In this document: positions 40,272-47,542 of the stretch, piece by piece
Layout of the letters: each line of letters opens with the position of its first letter
Position numbering within the stretch: position 1 is the stretch's first letter
Origin: Isoptericola sp042668085
Lineage (GTDB): Bacteria > Actinomycetota > Actinomycetes > Actinomycetales > Cellulomonadaceae
NCBI RefSeq assembly: GCF_042668085.1
Contig: NZ_JBHVBO010000011.1
Span: forward strand, 1-51,826
Length of the DNA stretch: 51,826 nt
Direction: 5' to 3'
Notes under the pieces: generated by a model
Databases searched by the model: none
Told to the model about the DNA's origin: nothing
The model's input: only the letters and a program-made list of their open reading frames with translations
Program-made: the position numbers and the translations under genes

Positions 40272-42713
40272 TCAGCGCACGCCGAGCACGAAGGGATGCA
40301 CCGCCGCGGCGCCGGCCTGGCGCAGCAGCCGGGCGGCCACGGTGAGCGTCCAGCCGGACTCGGTCCAGTCGTCCACCAGCAGCACCGTGCGCCCGGGCAG
40401 GCCGCGCAGCGCGGCGTCGCCCAGCTCCAGCCGCAGGCGCCGCGCCACCCCGGCCAGACGCATCGCCGAGTTCACGTCGTGCCGGTCGGGCTGCTCGGAG
40501 CCGGCGGCCGGCCCCACGGCGCCGATGAGCGGCACTCCGAGGTACGCGGCCAGCCCGGACGCCAGGTGGTACGTCAGCTGCGGTCGGGTCGCGGACCGCA
40601 CCGCGACGACCCCCTCGATCGTCGTGCGGCGTCCGCCGTCCGCGGCCGGCTCGGCGCCTTCGGCTCCCTCGGCGCCGCCGGGGCGGATCGCGTCCCAGTC
40701 GTCGAGGACGCGTGCGGCGGCGTGCCGCAGCGGCACGGGCACCTCGCCGTCGGGGGCGCCTGCGGCGAAGAGGTCCCGCAGCGGGCCGGACCAGCCCAGG
40801 CCGTCGAGCCGGGCCACCGCGCGACCCGGCTCGGCGCGCTCCTCGGGCGCGATCTTGCCCTTGAGGTCGAGGCCGAGGGCCGCGAGCCCGGACGGCCACA
40901 TCGCGCGCGGCCCGACCTCCACGCCGGGCCGGTCCATGTCGGCGCGCGCCGCGGCCACGGCCTCGGCGTCCGGGACGGCGGGCAGCGTGACGCCGTCGCA
41001 CCGGTCGCAGCGGCCGCAGGCCCAGCCGTCGGGCAGCTCGGGGTCGTCGAGCTGGGCGCGCAGGTACGCCATCCGGCACCCGGAGGTGGCCACGTAGTCG
41101 ACCATCGCCTGCTGCTCCGCCTGGCGGGTGGCCTCCACCCGCGCGTAGCGCTCGGCGTCGTAGGCCCAGGGGGTGCCGGTCGCGACCCAGCCGCCCTGCA
41201 CGCGCCGCACCGCGCCGTCGACGTCGAGCACTTTGAGCATCGTCTCGAGCCGGGAACGCTTGAGGTCGACCTGCGTCTCCAGCGCGGCGGTGGACTGCGC
41301 CGCCTCGGACGCCCCGAGGGCGCCCAGCGTGGCGCGCACCTGCGGCTCGGCCGGGAACGCCTGCGACCCGAACCAGTCCCAGATCGCCCGGTCCTCGTGC
41401 CCGGGCAGCAGCACGACGACGGCGTCGTCCACGCCACGGCCGGCGCGGCCCACCTGCTGGTAGTAGGCGATGGGGGAGGACGGGGCGCCGAGGTGCACGA
41501 CGAACGCGAGGTCGGGCTTGTCGAAGCCCATGCCGAGCGCGGACGTCGCCACGAGGGCCTTGACCCGGTTCTCCTTGAGGTCCTCCTCGAGCTGCTCCCG
41601 CTGGGTGGGGTCGGTCCTCCCGGTGTAGGCGGCGACCGCCAGGCCCGCGCCCCGCAGCTGCTCGGCCACCTGTTCGGCGGCGGACACGGTGAGGCAGTAG
41701 ACGATGCCCGACCCCTCGACGTCCTGGAGCGCCTCGACGAGCCAGGCCACCCGCGTGGGCTGGTCCGGCAGCTCGAGCACCGCCAGGTGCAGCGACTCGC
41801 GGTCCAGCCCGCCCCGCAGCACGAGCACCTCCTCGTCGGGGACGGGGTCGCCGCCCGAGGTCGCCCCGTGCACGCCCAGCTGCTCGGCGACGTCGGCGGT
41901 GACCCGCGCGTTGGCGGTGGCAGTGGTCGCGAGGACGGGGATGCCCGGCGGCAGGTCGGCGAGCAGGGTACGGATGCGGCGGTAGTCGGGCCGGAAGTCG
42001 TGCCCCCAGTCCGAGATGCAGTGCGCCTCGTCGATGACCACGAGGCCGGCGTCGGCCGCCAGGCGGGGGAGCACCTCGTCGCGGAACGCCGGGTTGTTCA
42101 GCCGCTCGGGGGAGCACAGCAGCACGTCCACCTCGCCCGCGGCGATGGCCGCGTGCACCTGGTCCCACTCGGTGACGTTGGAGGAGTTGATCGTCACGGC
42201 GCGGATCCCGGCGCGCGCCGCGGCCGCGATCTGGTCGCGCATGAGCGCCAGGAGCGGCGAGACGATGACGGTGGGCCCCGCCCCCCGGGACCGCAGCAGG
42301 GACGTGGCGACGAAGTAGACGGCGGACTTGCCCCACCCGGTGCGTTGCACGACGAGCGCGCGACGGCGGAACGCGACGAGCGCCTCGATCGCGCGCCACT
42401 GGTCCTCCCGCAGCGTCGCGTCCTCGCGGCCGACGAGCGCGCGCAACGACTCCTCCGCCTGCTCGCGCAGCGTGCCGCCGCCCTCGCCCGCGCTGTCGAG
42501 CAGGCCTCGGAGCATCGCCAGCTTCGCTCGCTTGGCGGCGTCCGGCCCGGGGGAGGCGGGCGCCGTCTCGGGCGCAGGAGCCGGCGCAGGGGCCGCGGCG
42601 GGCCCGGGCGGGGCCCCGCGCTCGGGCTCGGGCGCCAGGTCGTCGGGCGGCGGGACGTCCTCGTCCGTCGGGTCGAACACGAGGTCGGCGTACGGGTCGT
42701 CGGGATGGCTCAC
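40272..42713 (-). CDS. RecQ helicase fused to a phosphoribosyltransferase-like domain
   Basis: An 813-residue protein: an acidic/Pro-rich N-terminus (1-55), a RecQ-type helicase (Walker A TGWGKS, K129; DEAH 228-231 followed by CISDWGHDFRPDY; YQQVGRAGRG), a cysteine cluster typical of the RecQ zinc region (GCRMAYLR then CGRCDRC) and a C-terminal domain ending in VLLVDDWTESGWTL (777-790), which resembles the PRPP-binding loop of type I phosphoribosyltransferases and ComF. 3'-5' DNA unwinding is expected; the C-terminal role is unknown. GTG 42713 is preceded by TACGAT with a 7-base gap. Convergent with the SNF2 gene, 33 bases apart. Confidence 0.88.
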   Translation of the reverse strand: MSHPDDPYADLVFDPTDEDVPPPDDLAPEPERGAPPGPAAAPAPAPAPETAPASPGPDAAKRAKLAMLRGLLDSAGEGGGTLREQAEESLRALVGREDATLREDQWRAIEALVAFRRRALVVQRTGWGKSAVYFVATSLLRSRGAGPTVIVSPLLALMRDQIAAAARAGIRAVTINSSNVTEWDQVHAAIAAGEVDVLLCSPERLNNPAFRDEVLPRLAADAGLVVIDEAHCISDWGHDFRPDYRRIRTLLADLPPGIPVLATTATANARVTADVAEQLGVHGATSGGDPVPDEEVLVLRGGLDRESLHLAVLELPDQPTRVAWLVEALQDVEGSGIVYCLTVSAAEQVAEQLRGAGLAVAAYTGRTDPTQREQLEEDLKENRVKALVATSALGMGFDKPDLAFVVHLGAPSSPIAYYQQVGRAGRGVDDAVVVLLPGHEDRAIWDWFGSQAFPAEPQVRATLGALGASEAAQSTAALETQVDLKRSRLETMLKVLDVDGAVRRVQGGWVATGTPWAYDAERYARVEATRQAEQQAMVDYVATSGCRMAYLRAQLDDPELPDGWACGRCDRCDGVTLPAVPDAEAVAAARADMDRPGVEVGPRAMWPSGLAALGLDLKGKIAPEERAEPGRAVARLDGLGWSGPLRDLFAAGAPDGEVPVPLRHAAARVLDDWDAIRPGGAEGAEGAEPAADGGRRTTIEGVVAVRSATRPQLTYHLASGLAAYLGVPLIGAVGPAAGSEQPDRHDVNSAMRLAGVARRLRLELGDAALRGLPGRTVLLVDDWTESGWTLTVAARLLRQAGAAAVHPFVLGVR

Positions 42714-42726
42714 GTCCTCGATCGTA
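42711..42726 (-). promoter_or_regulatory. Leaderless-type promoter at recQ-like gene
   Basis: On the minus strand TACGAT (42726-42721) ends 7 bases before the GTG at 42713; no ribosome-binding site. Confidence 0.5.
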
Positions 42727-42768
42727 GGGGGCGCCGCCGACGGCGGCGGCCCGCCCTCCACAGACCCG

Positions 42769-43191
42769 TCAGCGCACGTACTCCCGCAGCAGGGCCACGG
42801 CGGACGCGACGACCACGACCACCTCCGACACGGCGGCGACGATCTCGTTGACGCCGGCGAACGACTCGTTGACCCCGTAGAAGCCGACCGTCGTGGAGAG
42901 GACGAACGCGAGCAGCGTCAGGCCTCCGAAGCCGATCCCGCCGACGAGCGGCAGCCAGTGCCGCCAGAGCACCAGGAGCACGGCCAGCACGACCCCGGCC
43001 ACGGCGTTCAGCAGGAAGAGCGGCCCCACGACCGCGATCGTGTCGTAGCCGTCGAGGTAGAGGACGACGTGCACCGCGGCCGAGACGAGCGCCGCGACGG
43101 CGGCGACGAGCCGCCAGCCACGGGCGAACGGCGGCCGCGCCGGGGTCGTGGCCTGCGGCTGCGGTGGCACTGCGCCCTGCGACGAGTCCAT
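42769..43191 (-). CDS. Four-helix membrane protein, unknown
   Basis: A 140-residue protein with a short Pro/Gln-rich N-terminus and four hydrophobic segments (about 24-45, 51-74, 80-100, 108-133: WRLVAAVAALVSAAVHVVLYL, IAVVGPLFLLNAVAGVVLAVLLV, LVGGIGFGGLTLLAFVLS, IVAAVSEVVVVVASAVALL). I do not recognise a named family. The ATG at 43191 lies within a CAT/ATG triplet repeat; GAGGAG is 16 bases upstream, rather far. Divergent from the Rieske gene, 91 bases away; a functional link (for example membrane redox) is only a guess. Confidence 0.75.
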   Translation of the reverse strand: MDSSQGAVPPQPQATTPARPPFARGWRLVAAVAALVSAAVHVVLYLDGYDTIAVVGPLFLLNAVAGVVLAVLLVLWRHWLPLVGGIGFGGLTLLAFVLSTTVGFYGVNESFAGVNEIVAAVSEVVVVVASAVALLREYVR

Positions 43192-43201
43192 GATGATGAT
43201 G
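43190..43201. repeat. (ATG)4 triplet repeat at a start codon
   Basis: Four ATG triplets (plus strand) overlap the minus-strand start codon at 43191 and place ATC triplets just upstream of it, between the start and its ribosome-binding site. Confidence 0.8.
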
Positions 43202-43282
43202 TTCCCACTCCTCGGGCGCGCCGTCATGGGGGCGGCCGAGCCGTCGGCGGTCGTCCGGGACCGACCCACCCCGGAGGCCCGT

Positions 43283-43816
43283 ATGCGCAGCACCACGACC
43301 GTGACCCCCGCACCGCCCGAGCCCTCGGCGGCCCTCCCGGCGGCCAGCCCCGCCCGGCACGAGGCCACGGACGTCCGCTGCGCGTGCGGACCGACCCGGC
43401 GGCAGCTCCTGCGCGGCACCGGTGCGGCGGCCGGTGCGCTCGCGGGAGCCGGGGTGGTCGCGGCCTGCTCCGGGCAGACGCCGTCGCCGCAGGAGGCGGC
43501 GGAGTCCGTGAGCGCGGCCGAGCCCGGCACGGTCGTCGTGGCGCTCGCCGACGTCCCGGTGGGCGGCGCGGTGGCGGCGAAGGTGGGCGGTCAGGACGTG
43601 CTCGTCACCCAGCCGACCGAGGGCGAGGTGCACGCGTTCAGCGCGATCTGCACCCACGAGGGGTGCGCCGTGACGCCGGGGGACGGGGAGCTGCTGTGCC
43701 CGTGCCACCAGTCGCGGTACGCGCTCACGGACGCCGCGGTGCTCGGCGGCCCGGCTCCCGAGCCGCTCCCGTCGATCGAGGTCGAGGTCTCGGGGGACGA
43801 CGTCGTGGTCGCGTGA
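43283..43816 (+). CDS. Tat-exported Rieske 2Fe-2S lipoprotein
   Basis: A 177-residue protein with a twin-arginine signal (TRRQLLRGTGAAAGALAGAGVVAAC; R39-R40) ending in a lipobox with C62, so it is probably exported folded and lipid-anchored. The Rieske domain has C123-T-H125 with C128 and C139-P-C141-H142: two Cys and two His ligands plus the two disulphide cysteines. It matches small Rieske proteins of actinobacteria rather than a bc1 subunit, as no cytochrome gene is nearby. ATG 43283 has GGAGG five bases upstream; the frame stays open upstream without a better start. The electron partner is unknown. Confidence 0.9.
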   Translation: MRSTTTVTPAPPEPSAALPAASPARHEATDVRCACGPTRRQLLRGTGAAAGALAGAGVVAACSGQTPSPQEAAESVSAAEPGTVVVALADVPVGGAVAAKVGGQDVLVTQPTEGEVHAFSAICTHEGCAVTPGDGELLCPCHQSRYALTDAAVLGGPAPEPLPSIEVEVSGDDVVVA

Positions 43817-43841
43817 GCGGCGTGCGCTCGGACAGGGGGTG

Positions 43842-44873
43842 TCAGCTGCGCATGTCCATGACGACGCGGCCGTCGATGCGGCCGGCGACCATCTCGTCGA
43901 AGATCGCGTTGATGTCGCCGAGGGGCCGCACGGTGTAGGTCGGGTCGACCTTGCCGCGGGCGAAGAAGTCGAGCGCCTCCGCCATGTCCTTGCGTGTCCC
44001 GACGATCGAGCCCCGGACGGTGAGACCGAACAGCACCGTGGTGAAGATGTCCAGCGGGAACTTCTCCGGGGGCAGCCCCACGAGGGAGACGGTGCCGCCG
44101 CGGCGCAGCGCGCCGACGGCCTGCGGGAACGCGTGGGCGTTGACCGCCGTGACGAGGGCGCCGTGCACGCCGCCGCCGGTCTTCTCCTGCAGCTCGGCCG
44201 CGGCGTCGGGGGAGGTGGCCGCGTTCACGGTGACCTCGGCCCCGTGCTTTCGCGCCAGGGCCAGCTTGGCGTCGTCGACGTCGACCGCCGCGACGCGACG
44301 TCCCATCGCGACGGCGTACTGCACGGCGATGTGGCCGAGCCCGCCGATGCCGGAGATCAGCACCCATTCGCCGGGCTGGGTGTCGGTGACCTTGAGGCCC
44401 TTGTAGACCGTCACGCCCGCGCACAGGATCGGCCCGACGGCGGACAGCTCGACCCCCTCGGGGATGATCGGCGCATACCGGGAGTCGACGAGCATGTACT
44501 GACCGAAGGACCCGTCGACCGAGTAGCCGCCGTTCTTTTGGTTCGGGCAGAGGGTCTCCCAGCCGGTCTCGCAGTACTCGCACTCGCCGCACGCGCTCCA
44601 CAGCCAGGCGTTGCCGACCGTGTCGCCCACCTTGACGCGCGTCACCTGGTCGCCGACCGCGACGACGTGCCCGACGCCCTCGTGGCCCGGGACGAACGGC
44701 GGCGCGGGCTTGACCGGCCAGTCGCCGTGCGCGGCGTGCAGGTCGGTGTGGCACACGCCGGTGTAGTCGACCTTGACGAGGGCCTCGTGCGGGCCGGGCG
44801 TCGGGACCTCGCGGCCCTCGACCGACAGGGGCTCGGTGAACGAGCGGACGACGGCGGCCTGCATGGTGCTCAT
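43842..44873 (-). CDS. adhP: Zinc-dependent alcohol dehydrogenase
   Basis: A 343-residue medium-chain zinc alcohol dehydrogenase of the AdhP type (primary alcohols to aldehydes with NAD). Catalytic zinc ligands C41 (GVCHTD) and H64-E65 (GHEGVG); structural zinc cysteines C95, C98, C101 and C109; NAD loop GIGGLGHIAVQYA. The ATG at 44873 follows GAGAGGGAGAAG; a second ATG at 44864 is possible. The upstream region has two Crp/GlxR-type sites, suggesting cAMP-linked carbon control. Confidence 0.94.
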   Translation of the reverse strand: MSTMQAAVVRSFTEPLSVEGREVPTPGPHEALVKVDYTGVCHTDLHAAHGDWPVKPAPPFVPGHEGVGHVVAVGDQVTRVKVGDTVGNAWLWSACGECEYCETGWETLCPNQKNGGYSVDGSFGQYMLVDSRYAPIIPEGVELSAVGPILCAGVTVYKGLKVTDTQPGEWVLISGIGGLGHIAVQYAVAMGRRVAAVDVDDAKLALARKHGAEVTVNAATSPDAAAELQEKTGGGVHGALVTAVNAHAFPQAVGALRRGGTVSLVGLPPEKFPLDIFTTVLFGLTVRGSIVGTRKDMAEALDFFARGKVDPTYTVRPLGDINAIFDEMVAGRIDGRVVMDMRS

Positions 44874-44973
44874 CTGCTTCTCCCTCTCACGGGCCGCTCG
44901 CCGCGGCCCACATGTCGTGCTGCTGATACCTCGACGGTAGGCAGGTCGTGCCCCGCGGCGCACTATCAGGGCT

Positions 44974-44989
44974 TGTGAAGACGATCACA
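44974..44989. promoter_or_regulatory. Crp/GlxR-type operator 1
   Basis: TGTGAAGACGATCACA is a perfect TGTGA-N6-TCACA site, extended to CTTGTGA/TCACAAG (44972-44991). It lies 101 bases upstream of adhP (minus) and 163 bases upstream of hisC (plus). Known in actinobacteria as the GlxR consensus; binding here is inferred. Confidence 0.75.
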
Positions 44990-45016
44990 AGGCCCGGAAT
45001 ATGGCGGCTCGCGCCA

Positions 45017-45032
45017 CGTGAAATGCTTCACA
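45017..45032. promoter_or_regulatory. Crp/GlxR-type operator 2
   Basis: CGTGAAATGCTTCACA matches TGTGA-N6-TCACA with one mismatch. Its centre is 43 bases (about four helical turns) from operator 1, so two dimers could lie on the same DNA face. Confidence 0.65.
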
Positions 45033-45139
45033 AGCGCGCGGGTCGGGTGGCGCAGGGCCGCTGTCCGGGGCCGAACGGGCGCCGGCAGCGCCCCGCGGGC
45101 CGAGGGGCGGACGTCACCCCGACCTTCCCCGTGGTTCCG

Positions 45140-45154
45140 TAGACTGACGCGGTG
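45140..45154 (+). promoter_or_regulatory. Leaderless-type promoter at hisC
   Basis: TAGACT (45140-45145) ends 6 bases before the GTG at 45152; no ribosome-binding site. Nearly the same block precedes hisD. Confidence 0.65.
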
Positions 45155-46381
45155 ACCACCCCCCTGTCCGCCGCCGCACCCGCGGGCGGCGTCGACGGCG
45201 CGCGGCTGCCGCTGCGCCCCGAGCTCGCCGCCGAGGTGCCCTACGGCGCCCCGCAGCTCGACGTGCCCGTCCGGCTCAACGTCAACGAGAACCCGTACGC
45301 GCCGTCGGAGGCCGTCGTCGCGACGATCGCCCGCCACGTCGCCGACGCGGCGCGCGGGCTCAACCGCTATCCCGACCGCGACTTCGCGGACCTTCGCGCC
45401 GACCTGGCCGACTACCTGGCGCTCGAGTCCGGGGTGCGCGTCGGCCCGGAGCAGGTCTGGGCCGCCAACGGCTCGAACGAGGTCATGCTGCACCTGCTGC
45501 AGGCGTTCGGCGGGCCCGGGCGCACCGCGCTGTCCTTCGCCCCGACCTACTCGATGTACCCCGAGTACGCGCGGGACACGCACACGCGCTGGGTCACCGG
45601 CCGCCGGGAGAGCGACTTCACCCTCGACGTCGACCACGCGGTCGCGACGATCGCCGAGGTCCGGCCCTCCGTGATCCTCCTCGCCAGCCCGAACAACCCG
45701 ACCGGCACGGCGCTGCCGCTCGCGACGGTGGAGGCGATCCTGGACGCCGCGGCGGCCGTCGAGGTGCCCGACGCGCCCGAGCACGACGGCCGCCGAGCCG
45801 GCGCCGTCGTCGTGGTCGACGAGGCCTACGCGGAGTTCCGCCGCCCCGGCACCCCGTCGGCCCTCGAGCTGCTCGGTTCCCACCCGCACCTCGCGGTCTC
45901 GCGCACGATGTCGAAGGCCTTCGCCGCGGCCGGGCTGCGGCTCGGCTACCTGGCCGCTGCCACGGCGCTCGTCGACGCCCTGCGCGTCGTCCGGCTGCCC
46001 TACCACCTGTCGGCGGTCACGCAGGCGGCCGCGCGCGGCGCGCTCGCGCACCACGACGAGTTGCGTGCCCAGGTCCGCGACCTGCGCGACGAGCGGGACG
46101 CGCTGGTGGCGTGGCTGCGGGGGCAGCTCGTGGACGGCCGCCCGCTGCAGGTCGCGGACTCGGACGCGAACTTCGTGCTGTTCGGCACCTTCGGGGACCG
46201 GCACGCCGTCTGGCAGGGCCTGCTCGACCGCGGGGTCCTGATCCGCGAGACCGGCCCCGACGGCTGGCTGCGCGTCTCCGTCGGCACGCCCGCCGAGAAC
46301 GCCGCGTTCCGGGCCGCGTTCACCGAGGTCGTCACCGGCGTCCCGGCACGGTCCCGGGCCGCCACCGAGAAGGAGGACTGA
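45152..46381 (+). CDS. hisC: Histidinol-phosphate aminotransferase
   Basis: A 409-residue fold-type I PLP enzyme that makes histidinol phosphate from imidazole acetol phosphate and glutamate. Features: RLNVNENPYAPS, RYPDRDFADLRADLADYL, ANGSNEVMLHLLQAFGGPG, LLASPNNPTGTALP, VVVDEAYAEF and the PLP lysine in TMSKAFAAAGLRLGYL (K255). Length is slightly above the usual ~360 because of an N-terminal extension and an acidic insertion (PDAPEHDGRRAG). The stop overlaps the hisB start (TGATG). Confidence 0.95.
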   Translation: MTTPLSAAAPAGGVDGARLPLRPELAAEVPYGAPQLDVPVRLNVNENPYAPSEAVVATIARHVADAARGLNRYPDRDFADLRADLADYLALESGVRVGPEQVWAANGSNEVMLHLLQAFGGPGRTALSFAPTYSMYPEYARDTHTRWVTGRRESDFTLDVDHAVATIAEVRPSVILLASPNNPTGTALPLATVEAILDAAAAVEVPDAPEHDGRRAGAVVVVDEAYAEFRRPGTPSALELLGSHPHLAVSRTMSKAFAAAGLRLGYLAAATALVDALRVVRLPYHLSAVTQAAARGALAHHDELRAQVRDLRDERDALVAWLRGQLVDGRPLQVADSDANFVLFGTFGDRHAVWQGLLDRGVLIRETGPDGWLRVSVGTPAENAAFRAAFTEVVTGVPARSRAATEKED

Positions 46382-46983
46382 TGCAGCACCGCACGGCCCG
46401 CGTGGAGCGCACGACGAGCGAGTCGAGCGTCGTCGTCGAGCTGGACCTCGACGGCACGGGGCGCACGGAGATCTCGACGACCGTGCCCTTCTACGACCAC
46501 ATGCTCACCGCGCTCGGCAAGCACTCGCTGATCGACCTCACGGTGCGCGCGACCGGCGACACCCACATCGACGCGCACCACACCGTCGAGGACGTCGCGA
46601 TCGTGCTCGGCGAGGCGCTGCGCGAGGCGCTCGGCGACAAGCGCGGCATCTCCCGCTACGGCGACGCGACGGTGCCCCTCGACGAGGCGCTCGCGCTCGC
46701 GGTCGTCGACGTCTCGGGCCGCCCGTACCTGGTGCACTCCGGCGAGCCGGAGGGGCAGGAGTACCACCTCATCGGCGGGCACTTCACCGGCTCGCTCACG
46801 CGGCACGTGCTCGAGTCGATCGCGCACCACGCCGGCATCTGCCTGCACGTGCGCGTGCTCGCGGGCCGCGACCCGCACCACATCGTCGAAGCCCAGTTCA
46901 AGGCGCTGGCCCGTGCGCTGCGCGCCGCCGTCGCCCCCGACCCGCGCGTCGAGGGCGTCCCGTCCACGAAGGGTGCGCTGTAG
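46381..46983 (+). CDS. hisB: Imidazoleglycerol-phosphate dehydratase
   Basis: A 200-residue dehydratase with the metal-binding repeats FYDHMLTALGKHSLIDL, DAHHTVEDVAIVLGEAL, GHFTGSLTRHVLESIAHHAGI and DPHHIVEAQFKALARAL. It catalyses the step before HisC. This is the monofunctional actinobacterial form without a phosphatase domain. AGGAGG lies 6 bases upstream of the ATG at 46381. Confidence 0.96.
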   Translation: MQHRTARVERTTSESSVVVELDLDGTGRTEISTTVPFYDHMLTALGKHSLIDLTVRATGDTHIDAHHTVEDVAIVLGEALREALGDKRGISRYGDATVPLDEALALAVVDVSGRPYLVHSGEPEGQEYHLIGGHFTGSLTRHVLESIAHHAGICLHVRVLAGRDPHHIVEAQFKALARALRAAVAPDPRVEGVPSTKGAL

Positions 46984-46987
46984 CCGC

Positions 46988-47533
46988 ATGACCACCGACC
47001 CCGACCGGCACCCCGACCCGCAGCCGGACGTGCCCGACGCGCTGCCCGAGGGCTTCGAGGTCCCCGACGACCTGTCGGCCCTCGACGGCACCCGCAAGGA
47101 CCCCGACCTGGCGGTGCTCATCACGCAGATCGCGGGCGCGGAGCCGCTGGCCGCCGCGTGCGCGCTCGCCGAGCTCGACGTCGACGCGGCGCCGACCCCG
47201 GTGGGGGCCGTGGCCGTCCTGCGCGACACGAGCGACGACGCCCCGGACCATGCCGCTGCCGCCATCTCGAAGCTCGTGGCCGGCGTCCCGCTCGTGCTCG
47301 TGACCCGCTGGGGGGAGCAGCTCACCTGCGTGCGGTACGCCGACGGGGAGGCCGAGGGCGAGCTCCCGCCGGGCCTGGTGCTCGGCGGCGCGCCGGAGGC
47401 GCTCGAGGACCTCGTCACCGGCCAGCTCACCGTGGCCGACCTGCCGGGCGTCGTGCCGTCGTCCAGCATCGGACGGTTCAAGGCGATGCGGATGCTCACC
47501 GGCGCCGCGCGCAAGGCCCGCAAGAAGCAGTAG
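46988..47533 (+). CDS. Conserved protein of unknown function in the his operon
   Basis: A 181-residue protein that I do not recognise. It has an acidic/Pro-rich start (DPDRHPDPQPDVPDALPEGFEVPDDL), an alpha/beta-looking middle (DLAVLITQIAGAEPLAAACALAELDVD, AVAVLRDTSDDA, LVLVTRWGEQLTCVRY) and a basic C-terminal helix (SSSIGRFKAMRMLTGAARKARKKQ). It starts 5 bases after hisB and ends 10 bases before hisH, so it is co-transcribed. The C-terminal basic helix could bind nucleic acid or membrane; no function is assigned. Confidence 0.8.
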   Translation: MTTDPDRHPDPQPDVPDALPEGFEVPDDLSALDGTRKDPDLAVLITQIAGAEPLAAACALAELDVDAAPTPVGAVAVLRDTSDDAPDHAAAAISKLVAGVPLVLVTRWGEQLTCVRYADGEAEGELPPGLVLGGAPEALEDLVTGQLTVADLPGVVPSSSIGRFKAMRMLTGAARKARKKQ

Positions 47534-47542
47534 GGGAGACGC

